Both the position numbers and the translations under genes were made by a program. Below, in pieces: positions 9,205 through 17,878 of a stretch of 64,000 nt of DNA. The notes under the pieces were generated by a model. That model worked only from the letters and a program-made list of their open reading frames with translations, was not told where the DNA came from and did no database searches. Within the stretch, counting starts at the first letter, position 1. Each line of letters starts with the position of its first letter. The stretch is taken from positions 2,666,001 through 2,730,000 of the forward strand of contig NZ_CP139986.1 in the NCBI RefSeq assembly GCF_034424175.1, in the 5' to 3' direction. This DNA comes from Kluyvera intermedia (GTDB taxonomy: Bacteria; Pseudomonadota; Gammaproteobacteria; Enterobacterales; Enterobacteriaceae).

Positions 9205-11139
9205 ATGCTTCAGGATAACCCGCTGCTCGCGCAGCTAAAACAGCAACTTCATTCCCAAACGCCACGTGCAGAAGGGGTCGTTAAAGCCACGGAAAAAGGT
9301 TTCGGTTTCCTCGAAGTCGATGCACAAAAAAGCTACTTTATTCCGCCGCCGCAGATGAAAAAAGTGATGCACGGCGACCGCATTATTGCCGTAATCCATT
9401 CTGAAAAAGAAAAAGAGAGCGCTGAGCCAGAAGAACTGGTTGAACCGTTCCTGACCCGTTTTGTTGGCAGAGTCCATCGCAAAGATGACAGGCTGTCTAT
9501 CGTGCCCGATCATCCTCTGCTTAAGGATGCAATTCCTTGCCGCGCTGACCGCGATGTCACGCACGATTTTAAAGAGGGTGACTGGGCCGTTGCGCAAATG
9601 CGCCGTCATCCGCTGAAAGGCGATCGGACGTTCTACGCCGAACTGACCAAATTCATCACCTATGGTGACGATCACTTCGTGCCATGGTGGGTCACCCTCG
9701 CCCGTCATAATCTTGAAAAAGAAGCGCCAGACGGCGTGGCGACCGAGATGCAGGACGAAGGCATTGAGCGTCGCGATCTTACCGCGCTTGATTTTGTCAC
9801 CATCGATAGCGCCAGCACCGAAGATATGGACGATGCGCTGTTTGTTGAAGAATCAACCGACGGCAAACTGCTGCTGACCGTGGCGATTGCGGATCCTACC
9901 GCGTGGATCGTCGAAGGCAGCAAGCTCGATGATGCAGCCAAAATTCGTTCCTTCACCAACTATCTGCCGGGCTTCAACATTCCAATGCTGCCGCGCGAAC
10001 TGTCAGACGACCTGTGCTCTCTGCGTGCCAACGTAGTTCGCCCGGTACTCGCTTGTCGTATGACTCTGTCTGCTGACGGTACGATTGAAGACAATATCGA
10101 ATTCTTCGCCGCCAACATTGAGTCCAAAGCCAAACTGGCCTACGACGACGTCTCGGGCTGGCTGGAAAACAGCGGCAACTGGCAGCCACCAAGTGACGCA
10201 ATTGCGCATCAGATTACGCTGCTGGAACGTGTCTGCAAGCTACGTAGCGAATGGCGTAAAACTCATGCGCTGGTGTTTAAAGACCGTCCGGACTACCGCT
10301 TCGTGCTGGGCGAGAAAGGCGAAGTGCTGGACATTGTTGCCGAACCACGTCGCATTGCTAACCGCATCGTGGAAGAGTCCATGATCGCCGCCAACATCTG
10401 CGCCGCACGCGTGCTGCGTGATAAGCTCGGTTTTGGCATTTATAACGTGCACACGGGCTTCGCGCCAGACAACACCGAAGCGCTGGCTGCGTTACTGAAA
10501 AACCATGACGTTCACGTTGATCCGGTTGAAGTCCTGACGCTGGATGGTTTCTGTAAACTTCGTCGCGAACTGGATGCTCAACCAACCGGATTCCTCGACA
10601 GTCGTATTCGTCGTTTCCAGTCGTTTGCCGAAATCAGCGTCGAGCCGGGCCCGCACTTTGGCTTAGGTCTGGAAGCTTACGCAACCTGGACCTCGCCTAT
10701 CCGTAAATACGGTGACATGGTCAACCATCGTCTGCTGAAAGCCATCATCAAAGGCGAAACCGCTGCACGTCCGCAAGATGATATCACCGTACAGATGGCC
10801 GAACGTCGTCGTCTGAACCGTATGGCTGAACGCGATGTCGCTGATTGGCTGTACGCACGCTACCTCAGCCCGCAGGCGGGTACTGAGACACGTTTTGCCG
10901 CCGAGATTATCGACGTCAGCCGTGGCGGGATGCGCGTACGTCTGGTTGATAACGGCGCGGTTGCCTTTATTCCGGCACCGTTCCTGCACGCCGTGCGTGA
11001 CGAGATGGTTTGCAGCCAGGAAAACGGCACCGTGCAGATCAAAGGTGAAGTGGCCTATAAAGTTACCGATGTCATTGATGTCACCATCGCGGAAGTCCGT
11101 ATGGAAACCCGCAGCGTGATCGCACGCCCGGCCGCGTAA
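9205..11139 (+). CDS. rnb: Exoribonuclease II (RNase II)
   Basis: Processive 3'-5' hydrolytic exoribonuclease that degrades single-stranded RNA in mRNA turnover. The length of 644 residues equals E. coli RNase II. Two N-terminal cold-shock-like domains (to about residue 170) precede the RNB catalytic domain. The metal-binding aspartates are at D201, D207, D209 and D210 within D-S-A-S-T-E-D-M-D-D. A C-terminal S1 domain (from about residue 560) completes the protein. The start at 9205 gives the expected N-terminus. It is transcribed in the same direction as pdeR, with a REP unit between them. Confidence 0.98.
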   Translation: MLQDNPLLAQLKQQLHSQTPRAEGVVKATEKGFGFLEVDAQKSYFIPPPQMKKVMHGDRIIAVIHSEKEKESAEPEELVEPFLTRFVGRVHRKDDRLSIVPDHPLLKDAIPCRADRDVTHDFKEGDWAVAQMRRHPLKGDRTFYAELTKFITYGDDHFVPWWVTLARHNLEKEAPDGVATEMQDEGIERRDLTALDFVTIDSASTEDMDDALFVEESTDGKLLLTVAIADPTAWIVEGSKLDDAAKIRSFTNYLPGFNIPMLPRELSDDLCSLRANVVRPVLACRMTLSADGTIEDNIEFFAANIESKAKLAYDDVSGWLENSGNWQPPSDAIAHQITLLERVCKLRSEWRKTHALVFKDRPDYRFVLGEKGEVLDIVAEPRRIANRIVEESMIAANICAARVLRDKLGFGIYNVHTGFAPDNTEALAALLKNHDVHVDPVEVLTLDGFCKLRRELDAQPTGFLDSRIRRFQSFAEISVEPGPHFGLGLEAYATWTSPIRKYGDMVNHRLLKAIIKGETAARPQDDITVQMAERRRLNRMAERDVADWLYARYLSPQAGTETRFAAEIIDVSRGGMRVRLVDNGAVAFIPAPFLHAVRDEMVCSQENGTVQIKGEVAYKVTDVIDVTIAEVRMETRSVIARPAA

Positions 11140-11155
11140 GTACAGCGTTTCCCCT

Positions 11156-11190
11156 GTAACCCGGGCGAGGTATTTTGCGCCGACCCCGGG
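11156..11190. repeat. REP-like unit between rnb and pdeR
   Basis: A single GTAACCCGGGCGAGG-TATTTTGCGCCGACCCCGGG palindromic unit of the same type as the cluster after fabI. It probably marks and protects the rnb mRNA 3' end. Confidence 0.65.
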
Positions 11191-11223
11191 TGATCAACGC
11201 CACATCTCCTCTCTTTTTCCCTG

Positions 11224-11270
11224 CGAAATTTCGAAAACCGTTCACACTAAATACTGTGATTGGGTTTTCG
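11224..11270. promoter_or_regulatory. Extended inverted repeat upstream of pdeR
   Basis: CGAAAACC (11232-11239) pairs with GGTTTTCG (11263-11270), and inside them CACA pairs with TGTG around an AT-rich centre. A second short palindrome (CGAAATTTCG) abuts the left side. It ends 35 bp before the pdeR start. It could be an operator or a 5'-leader hairpin; no T-run follows, which argues against a simple rnb terminator. Confidence 0.45.
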
Positions 11271-11305
11271 GGCAAATGCTAACGCGGATGAACCAGGGAG
11301 CGTTG

Positions 11306-13291
11306 ATGACAAAATCTTTAGCACAAAACCTTCTTGATCCAAATTCAGGCAAAACCAGTCTTTTCTGGCGCTTATCCCGCGATAATCCAACATTACATTT
11401 AAGCGTAGATCCTGACACTCAAGCAGAGTTAACCGTCACTCTCAGTCAGGAAAATACTCAACGCATCCATGCCATGACCGTGACAACATCAAGTGTGGCG
11501 GTCAATATTCCACTCAACGGCCACGACGTCCCCGTGCATCTCATCGGTCGCAAAGTTAGCGGTACCGAATGGGCCGGAACCGCCTCCTCCTGGTTTGATA
11601 CCTCCTCCGTCGCTCGCGATCTCTTGCAAGGGCTGCTTTTTGCTGAGCAGGTGGTATCAGAAGCCAATGCGGTGATTGTTATTCTCGATCGTGACGGCAA
11701 GATCCAACGTTTCAATCGGTTATGCGAAGAATATACCGGACTCAAAGAGCAAGACGTGATTGGTAAAACCGCGTTTGAGCTGTTTATGACCGCCCCGGAA
11801 GCCGCCGCCGCCCGGCAGAACGTCAGCCGTTTTTTCAGCAACGGTGGCCCCTATGAGGTCGAGCGCTGGATAAAAACGCGTAAAGGCCCGCGCCTGTTTG
11901 TATTTCGTAACCGCTTTGTACACAGTGGCAGCGGCAGAAACGAGATTTTCCTGATCTGTTCCGGCACGGACATTACCGAGGAACGGCGCGCCCAGGAACG
12001 GCTCAGGGTGTTGGCAAATACTGACACCATTACCGGTCTACCTAACCGTCATGCGATTAATGAGATGATTGGCGAGGCACTTCTCAGTCGTGGGCCCGAG
12101 GAACAAATTGGTCTGGTCTATTTCGACCTGGATAATTTTAAGAAGGTTAACGACGCCTACGGTCATGTTTTTGGCGACCAACTCCTGCAATCCGTCGCGC
12201 TTTCGATTTTAAGCTGCCTGGAAGAAGATCAGACGCTGGCACGGCTCGGCGGTGACGAGTTTATCGTTTTGGCAACCGACACCTCGCAGAGCGCGCTGGA
12301 AGCGATGGCATCACGCGTACTCACGCGTCTGCGTGACCCCTTCCGAATCGGTCTGATTGAAGTCTACAGCGGCTGCTCGTTAGGTATCTCAATTGCGCCG
12401 CAGCACGGCGAAGACAGGGAAAGTTTGATCCGCAATGCGGATACGGCGATGTATACAGCCAAAGAAAATGGTCGCGGACGTTTTAGTCTCTTCACACCGG
12501 AGATGAATCAGCGGGTGTTTGAGTATTTGTGGCTTGATACCAACCTGCGCAAGGCGCTGCAAAGCGATCAACTGGTGATTTATTATCAGCCCAAGGTCTC
12601 GCTGGATGGTGAAGTGCGTAGCCTGGAAGCTTTAGTACGCTGGAACTCCCCCGAGCGAGGGCTTATCCCACCGATGGATTTTATTTCATACGCCGAGGAG
12701 TCTGGATTGATTGTGCCGCTCGGACGTTGGGTGATGTTGGATACCATTCGGCAGGTTGCCCTATGGCGGGATAAAGGCATTCACCTGCGCGTGGCGGTTA
12801 ACGTATCCGCCCGTCAATTGGTCGATCAATCCATCTTTTGTGACCTGCGCCAGGCCCTTAAAGAGCAGGGTTTTGAGCAATGCCCAATCGATATTGAACT
12901 GACTGAAAGCTGTTTAATTGATAACGCCGATCAGGCGCTGACGGTTATACAGCAGTTTCGTGAGCTTGGCGCACAGATCCATCTGGATGACTTTGGCACC
13001 GGTTACTCCTCGCTATCGCAGCTCACTCGCTTCCCTATCGACACCATCAAGCTCGACCATTTTTTTGTCCAGCGGGTTCACAACCAGTCGGTCTCACAGT
13101 CGCTGGTTCTCGCCATTATCGCCGTGGCCAGAGCGCTGAATTTGCATATTGTGGCCGAGGGCGTTGAGGATGCTGACGACGATGCGTTTCTCACCCAACA
13201 CGGTGTGGATGAACGTCAGGGCTACCTTTTTGCACATCCAATGCCTGCCGCATTGCTTGAACGCTGGCTGGATGCGCGTTCACGGTTATAA
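11306..13291 (+). CDS. pdeR: PdeR, cyclic-di-GMP phosphodiesterase (PAS-GGDEF-EAL)
   Basis: Trigger phosphodiesterase of the E. coli curli/CsgD c-di-GMP control module (old names gmr, yciR). A PAS domain (about residues 110-225) is followed by a GGDEF domain with an intact G-G-D-E-F at 315-319. An EAL domain follows with E-A-L at 441-443 and the D-D-F-G-T-G-Y-S-S motif. I chose the ATG at 11306 because GGGAG lies five bases upstream and it yields 661 residues, the E. coli length. An upstream in-frame ATG at 11276 lacks a ribosome site. In E. coli the protein restrains DgcM and MlrA. Confidence 0.95.
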   Translation: MTKSLAQNLLDPNSGKTSLFWRLSRDNPTLHLSVDPDTQAELTVTLSQENTQRIHAMTVTTSSVAVNIPLNGHDVPVHLIGRKVSGTEWAGTASSWFDTSSVARDLLQGLLFAEQVVSEANAVIVILDRDGKIQRFNRLCEEYTGLKEQDVIGKTAFELFMTAPEAAAARQNVSRFFSNGGPYEVERWIKTRKGPRLFVFRNRFVHSGSGRNEIFLICSGTDITEERRAQERLRVLANTDTITGLPNRHAINEMIGEALLSRGPEEQIGLVYFDLDNFKKVNDAYGHVFGDQLLQSVALSILSCLEEDQTLARLGGDEFIVLATDTSQSALEAMASRVLTRLRDPFRIGLIEVYSGCSLGISIAPQHGEDRESLIRNADTAMYTAKENGRGRFSLFTPEMNQRVFEYLWLDTNLRKALQSDQLVIYYQPKVSLDGEVRSLEALVRWNSPERGLIPPMDFISYAEESGLIVPLGRWVMLDTIRQVALWRDKGIHLRVAVNVSARQLVDQSIFCDLRQALKEQGFEQCPIDIELTESCLIDNADQALTVIQQFRELGAQIHLDDFGTGYSSLSQLTRFPIDTIKLDHFFVQRVHNQSVSQSLVLAIIAVARALNLHIVAEGVEDADDDAFLTQHGVDERQGYLFAHPMPAALLERWLDARSRL

Positions 13292-13373
13292 GGTAAGCCG
13301 TTTTTTTCACTTCTCTTTTGTCAGTAAATTTTGCATCATTGATTTAAATCGAATTTATCAACAGGATCCCACT

Positions 13374-13556
13374 ATGTCCGAGCTCGATGCGCGCCAGGTT
13401 GCCCAACGTATTGATACCGTACTCGATATTCTGGTCGGCGGTGACACTCATTCCGCCATCAATAACCTGGAAATACTAAAAGCGGAATTACTGAAGCAGG
13501 CTGCCGAAGAACGTGATAATAAAACAGGTCAGCCTAAATCCCCTTGGGAAATCTAA
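13374..13556 (+). CDS. yciZ: YciZ, small UPF0509-family protein
   Basis: 60-residue cytosolic protein closely matching E. coli YciZ, with a conserved R-I-D-x-V-L-D-I-L-V core, N-L-E-I-L-K-A-E-L-L and a P-W-E-I C-terminus. It sits between pdeR and yciT as in E. coli. The ATG at 13374 follows ACAGGAT. The same frame is open further upstream, into the pdeR 3' end, but that part is not conserved. The function is unknown. Confidence 0.88.
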   Translation: MSELDARQVAQRIDTVLDILVGGDTHSAINNLEILKAELLKQAAEERDNKTGQPKSPWEI

Positions 13557-13613
13557 CCCTTTCGCCCTGCGAGTGACGCCGCGTCCTCGCACAGAGATAT
13601 TGATGCATTGATT

Positions 13614-14363
13614 ATGAATTCCCGACAGCAAACCATATTACAATTGGTCATTGATAAAGGCCGAATGAGCGTTACCGAGCTGGCCAAAATGACCGGCGTG
13701 TCAGAAGTGACGATTCGTCAGGATTTGAATCTGCTGGAGAAGCAGAGCTACCTGCGCCGTACTCACGGTTTTGCCGTGCCGCTGGACAGCGAAGACGTTG
13801 AAACGCGGATGATGAATAATTTCGCCCTTAAGCGTGAGCTGGCGGCGTTTGCCGCTTCGCTGGTGCGTCCCGGTGAAACCGTGTTTATCGAAAACGGCAG
13901 CAGCAACGCGCTACTGGCGCGCGAGCTGGCAACCCAGCCGGATGTCACCATTATTACCGTCAGCAGCTATATCGCTCACCTGCTAAAAGAGACGCCAGGG
14001 GAAGTTATCCTGCTCGGCGGTATCTATCAAAAGAAAAGCGAAAGCATGGTGGGGCCATTGACCCGCCAGTACATTCAGCAGGTTCATTTTAGCAAAGCGT
14101 TTATCGGGATTGATGGCTGGCAGCCGGAGACCGGCTTTACCGGACGTGACATGATGCGTTCCGATATCGTCAATGCGGTGCTGGAAAAAGGGACTGAGGC
14201 GATTGTGCTCACCGATAGCTCGAAATTTGGCGCAACTCATCCGTACCCGCTGGGGCCGATGCGCCAATTCAATCGAGTGATTACCGACGACCATCTGGCG
14301 ACTGAAAAACAACTTCAACTTGAACAAGCCGGGCTGACGGTTAACATCGTCAAACGCCCTTAA
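13614..14363 (+). CDS. yciT: YciT, DeoR-family transcriptional regulator
   Basis: 249 residues, the same length as E. coli YciT. An N-terminal DeoR helix-turn-helix (residues 3-57, with S-E-V-T-I-R-Q-D-L) is followed by a DeoR sensor domain (G-S-S-N-A-L-L-A and I-G-I-D-G motifs) that binds phosphosugar-like ligands in the family. In E. coli YciT it is linked to osmotic-stress genes. The ATG at 13614 was preferred to a TTG at 13608 because it gives the conserved M-N-S-R-Q-Q start. osmB lies downstream on the same strand. Confidence 0.92.
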   Translation: MNSRQQTILQLVIDKGRMSVTELAKMTGVSEVTIRQDLNLLEKQSYLRRTHGFAVPLDSEDVETRMMNNFALKRELAAFAASLVRPGETVFIENGSSNALLARELATQPDVTIITVSSYIAHLLKETPGEVILLGGIYQKKSESMVGPLTRQYIQQVHFSKAFIGIDGWQPETGFTGRDMMRSDIVNAVLEKGTEAIVLTDSSKFGATHPYPLGPMRQFNRVITDDHLATEKQLQLEQAGLTVNIVKRP

Positions 14364-14370
14364 CGCTTTA

Positions 14371-14394
14371 GCCCGATGCCCATGCGCATCGGGC
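14371..14394 (+). terminator. yciT terminator hairpin
   Basis: A perfect nine-pair stem GCCCGATGC/GCATCGGGC begins seven bases after the yciT stop. The downstream tract (CTCTCCTTCC) is pyrimidine-rich but not a T-run. Confidence 0.65.
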
Positions 14395-14655
14395 CTCTCC
14401 TTCCGTTCTCACACAATAACCCGCCTCGCTATGAGAGTTTTCTGACCCCGGATTTAAGACTTTTTACCTGCCGATTACATCACAAAATCGTAAACTTAAT
14501 GTTAGCGATATAACAGGAAGTAACTATCACTTGCGTGACTTTTAGCAACAAATTTACAACCTGCGCAACAAGCTTCATGGAGAACACTCAGGCCCGAAGA
14601 CAGCGGCTATAATTAAAGTGCTTTTTCCATGAATAGAGAATTCAGGAGAAATAAA

Positions 14656-14874
14656 ATGACTTCAATGAACAAAAAAATGACTGCTGCTGTTTTAGCTGTA
14701 ACGCTGGTAATGTCGCTGAGCGCATGTTCGAACTGGTCCAAACGTGACCGTAATACCGCGTTAGGTGCGGGTGCCGGTGCTATCGGTGGTGCGGTGTTAA
14801 CAGATGGCAGCACGCTGGGTACGCTGGGCGGTGCCGCTGTCGGTGGGATTATTGGCCACCAGGTTGGCAAATAA
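14656..14874 (+). CDS. osmB: OsmB, osmotically inducible lipoprotein
   Basis: 72-residue lipoprotein, the same length as E. coli OsmB. It has an N-terminal signal with lipobox L-S-A-C, then a glycine-zipper-rich body (G-A-G-A-G-A-I-G-G and G-G-A-A-V-G-G). The ATG at 14656 follows AGGAGA; an upstream ATG at 14629 is out of register with the ribosome site. The E. coli gene is induced by osmotic stress, RpoS and RcsB. The 270-bp gap upstream presumably holds those promoters, although I did not define them. Confidence 0.95.
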   Translation: MTSMNKKMTAAVLAVTLVMSLSACSNWSKRDRNTALGAGAGAIGGAVLTDGSTLGTLGGAAVGGIIGHQVGK

Positions 14875-14890
14875 GTTTTTTGATGAATAT

Positions 14891-14920
14891 AAGGGCTCCG
14901 ATGCAAATCGGGGCCCTTAT
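14891..14920 (+). terminator. osmB terminator
   Basis: AAGGGC-T-CCGAT / ATCGG-G-GCCCTT forms a strong hairpin 16 bases after the osmB stop and runs into TATAT. Confidence 0.75.
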
Positions 14921-15013
14921 ATCATTCATGTGTGGTTCCCGGCGTCGCGTTGCTCTGACGAGCTACCGTCGGTAGGCCGGATGAACGCATGTACGACCGG
15001 GGAAGCAAGCCGC

Positions 15014-15340
15014 TTAACCACCCGCTAATTTCACCTTCATGCCCTTCGCCTCAAGCAGGCTTTTCAACAGATCCCGCTTGTCGCCCTGAATCTCAATCAC
15101 GCCGTCTTTCAGCGAACCGCCGCAGCCACATTTCTTTTTCAGCTCAGCCGCAAGCTTTGCCAGCGCATCATCATCAAGGTCGATTCCGGTAATCAGGCAC
15201 ACGCCTTTACCTTTACGACCACTGGTCTGGCGCTGGATACGAACGACACCGTCGCCCTTTGGTCGCTCTGCGACAATTTTGGGTTCATCAATACGCCCGC
15301 TTTCGGTCGAATAGACCAGGCGGCTGTTTGCGTCACTCAT
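15014..15340 (-). CDS. yciH: YciH, SUI1/eIF1-like translation factor homologue
   Basis: 108-residue bacterial member of the SUI1/eIF1 family, identical in length to E. coli YciH. The conserved G-x-G-V-C-L-I-T-G-I and C-G-C-G-G-S-x-K motifs are present. In vitro the E. coli protein discriminates initiation complexes, but its cellular role is uncertain. It overlaps the end of pyrF by one base (TAATG), so the two are translationally coupled and co-transcribed. Confidence 0.95.
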   Translation of the reverse strand: MSDANSRLVYSTESGRIDEPKIVAERPKGDGVVRIQRQTSGRKGKGVCLITGIDLDDDALAKLAAELKKKCGCGGSLKDGVIEIQGDKRDLLKSLLEAKGMKVKLAGG

Positions 15341-16074
15341 TACGCCCCCAGATTCAATGATGTATTAATGTCACGCAGGGTCTGCGCCGGATCGGCAGAC
15401 TGCGTCACAGGACGGCCAATAACCATATAGTCAACGCCCGCAGCCTGCGCCTGTTCAGGGGTCATGATTCGACGCTGATCGCCGGCTTCACTGCCCGCAG
15501 GGCGAATCCCCGGCGTAATCAGTTTAAACGCCTGACCGAGCTCTTGCTTAAAACGCACCGCTTCCTGCGCGGAACACACTACGCCATCCAGGCCACAGTT
15601 TTTGGTCAATGCTGCCAATTTCGCTGCATAATCCGCAGGTGACAACGTCACGCCGAGATCGAGTAAATCGCTGGACTCCATACTGGTCAAGACGGTAACC
15701 GCAATTAACAGCGGTGCATCCTGACCGAACGGGACCAGCGCTTCGCGTGCCGCCGTCATCATTCTCGCCCCACCAGAAGCATGTACATTTACCATCCAGA
15801 CGCCTAACTCTGCTGCGGCCGCTACCGCGTGCGCGGTGGTATTCGGAATATCGTGGAATTTCAGATCCAGGAAGATATCAAAGCCGCGCTGCTGCAGGTC
15901 ACGTACCAGCTGTGGACCAAATAACGTGAACATCTCTTTGCCGACTTTTAAACGGCAGTCACGCGGGTCAATCCGGTCAACGAAAGCCAATGCCTTATCG
16001 CGATTATTATAATCGAGAGCGACAACAACGGGCGAGGAAGTAACGACACGAGAAGAAGATGAAGCAACTGACAT
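15340..16074 (-). CDS. pyrF: Orotidine 5'-phosphate decarboxylase PyrF
   Basis: Converts OMP to UMP, the last step of de novo pyrimidine synthesis. It is a TIM-barrel protein of 244 residues (E. coli 245). The signature active-site segment D-L-K-F-H-D-I-P-N-T carries the catalytic Asp-Lys-Asp network, and the phosphate-binding T-P-G-I-R-P loop is intact. The start matches the Ser-rich N-terminus of the E. coli enzyme. It is the upstream partner of yciH; a 149-bp gap separates it from lapB. Confidence 0.98.
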   Translation of the reverse strand: MSVASSSSRVVTSSPVVVALDYNNRDKALAFVDRIDPRDCRLKVGKEMFTLFGPQLVRDLQQRGFDIFLDLKFHDIPNTTAHAVAAAAELGVWMVNVHASGGARMMTAAREALVPFGQDAPLLIAVTVLTSMESSDLLDLGVTLSPADYAAKLAALTKNCGLDGVVCSAQEAVRFKQELGQAFKLITPGIRPAGSEAGDQRRIMTPEQAQAAGVDYMVIGRPVTQSADPAQTLRDINTSLNLGA

Positions 16075-16223
16075 GACTGGACCTTCTTATTGATGGGCAC
16101 GCAGGGTGCGGAAAAGGTAAACGGGCAGCATTCTACCTGCGCGACCCGGCAGGCACAATGCCGGTGTCTGCTGCAGGGAAGAAATGAGAGAGGATTATCA
16201 CTTAGAGTGATGCTTTACACCGA

Positions 16224-17393
16224 TTACTGACCGTCAAGGCCACGAATAGGTTTAATCGTCGACCACGCACGGCAAGACGGGCAATGCCAATACATGGTGT
16301 AGGCGGTAAAGCCACATTTCTGGCAACGGTAGCGCGGCTTGCTCCGCACCTGTTCACCCACCATATCACGCAGCACCATCAGGCTCTCTTTCGCGCGTCC
16401 TTCTTCCGCTTCGTTCAGGTGGTAATCCATCAGCTTGTGGAACACGCGCATCGTAGGATGGCGCTGAAGTTGACGCGTGACGTAAGTCTGTGCAACGTCG
16501 CTGCCTTTGTTTTGCTCCATTACCTGCGCCAGCATTAATTCCGCGGTCGCACCGGTGTTCTCTTCCACGCAGCGTTGCAGGAAATGTTCCCACTCGGCGG
16601 TTCTGTCCAACTGCTGATAGCAGGTTTGCAGCATTTCTAGCGTTTCGCTGACCAGTTCTTTATCCTGGTTAATGACTTTTAGCAGGCTATCCATGGCTTT
16701 GGCATAATCACCTTTCGCCATCCAGGCGCGCCCCATCATAATCGAGACGCGGGCGCTGGACGGGTCTGCCGACGCGCCGCGTTTTAGCAGCGACAGCGCC
16801 TTATCCAGCTCATCATTGCCCATTTGCTGCAACGCCAGCTCACACCAGAAATGAGCGATTTCGCCGCGGTGCTTATCTTTGCCAAGTTTAACCAGGCGCT
16901 CTGCGGTATCAATGGCTTTCTGCCAGTCGCTGGTTGCCTGATAGATTTGCAGTAATTGTTGCAGTGCGCTAATGCGGAATTCAGTTTCATCAACCAGTTG
17001 GTTGAACATGTCTTCCGCGCGGTCGTACATGCCAGCGGCCATATAGTCGCGACCCAGTTGCTGTACCGCCAGCAAACGCTGGTCATAGGTCAACGAGGCG
17101 CTTTCCATGAGCGTCTGGTGAATGCGAATAGCCCGGTCTACCTCGCCACGCGAGCGAAACAGGTTCCCCAGCGTCAGGTGAGCTTCCACGGTACCGGTAT
17201 CCTCTTTGAGCATGTCGAGGAACAGGTCTACCGCTTTATCCTGCTGGTTGCTTAAAAGAAAGTTAACCCCTGCCACGTAATCACGTGACAAGCGGCTCGC
17301 TTCGTCCTGTTTGGACTGTTGTGCACTTCTGCGCCCCATATACCAGCCATAAGCAGCGGCGACGGGTAAGAGCAGAAACAACAACTCCAGCAT
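16224..17393 (-). CDS. lapB: LapB (YciM), TPR protein controlling LpxC and LPS assembly
   Basis: 389-residue inner-membrane-anchored protein that, with FtsH, adjusts degradation of LpxC and so LPS synthesis. One N-terminal transmembrane segment (about residues 2-19) precedes a cytoplasmic array of TPR repeats (about 30-340). A rubredoxin-like zinc finger at the C-terminus has two pairs, C-Q-K-C and C-P-S-C. It starts six bases after the lapA stop and forms the lapAB operon. Confidence 0.97.
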   Translation of the reverse strand: MLELLFLLLPVAAAYGWYMGRRSAQQSKQDEASRLSRDYVAGVNFLLSNQQDKAVDLFLDMLKEDTGTVEAHLTLGNLFRSRGEVDRAIRIHQTLMESASLTYDQRLLAVQQLGRDYMAAGMYDRAEDMFNQLVDETEFRISALQQLLQIYQATSDWQKAIDTAERLVKLGKDKHRGEIAHFWCELALQQMGNDELDKALSLLKRGASADPSSARVSIMMGRAWMAKGDYAKAMDSLLKVINQDKELVSETLEMLQTCYQQLDRTAEWEHFLQRCVEENTGATAELMLAQVMEQNKGSDVAQTYVTRQLQRHPTMRVFHKLMDYHLNEAEEGRAKESLMVLRDMVGEQVRSKPRYRCQKCGFTAYTMYWHCPSCRAWSTIKPIRGLDGQ

Positions 17394-17399
17394 AAATGA

Positions 17400-17708
17400 T
17401 TATTCCTTTGCCATTGGGGTCGCCGGCGTTACCGGTGCAACCGTTTCTGGCGCAATTTGATGTTCCAGTCGTTTAATCTTACGTTCCGCACGCAGCAGCG
17501 ATACGCGCACGCGCAGCCAGAACAATCCGCAGACCAGCCAGCCAATAGCAAAGCCAACGGCAAACAGCACCGCCAACAACGTCGAAATTCTGAACTCACC
17601 CTGCGCCAGTAAATAATTGAAGGTCACAAGCTGATCGTTTTGCGCGCCCAGCGTCACTGAGATGACGAAAATCGCTAACACCAATAAAAAAATAAGTAGG
17701 TATTTCAC
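17400..17708 (-). CDS. lapA: LapA (YciS), inner-membrane protein
   Basis: 102-residue membrane protein with two transmembrane segments (about 1-22 and 43-66) and a charged cytoplasmic C-terminal helix, the DUF1049 pattern. It is co-transcribed with lapB. In E. coli the pair is heat-shock (sigma-32) controlled. The C-terminal tail is Ala/Pro/Thr-rich. Confidence 0.95.
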   Translation of the reverse strand: MKYLLIFLLVLAIFVISVTLGAQNDQLVTFNYLLAQGEFRISTLLAVLFAVGFAIGWLVCGLFWLRVRVSLLRAERKIKRLEHQIAPETVAPVTPATPMAKE

Positions 17709-17776
17709 ATTACTTCCCTTTATGCGGCTTCAGCAGCGTGTATACAGCACCTAGCCTTATAAAATAACATCTTCAC

Positions 17777-17869
17777 CGCGACGACGAAATGGAAAAGCGT
17801 GCCGTAAGACAAGGATCTGAGGGTAAGGACGATGAAAATCAACCCTTTCACCTATTTCACGTCGTCGCG
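17777..17869. repeat. Long-range inverted repeat between pgpB and lapA
   Basis: CGCGACGACGAAAT (17777-17790) and ATTTCACGTCGTCGCG (17854-17869) are complementary apart from a two-base bulge and enclose 63 bases. The element fills most of the 170-bp gap between the two minus-strand genes. It could be a structured leader of lapA, a pgpB 3' end structure or a decayed repeat. Confidence 0.5.
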
Positions 17870-17878
17870 CCCTTTTAT

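Noticed and set aside
14940..15013. Possible REP remnant (GGTAGGCCGGATGA) between osmB and yciH
   Set aside because: Only a short partial match; too little sequence to call a repeat.
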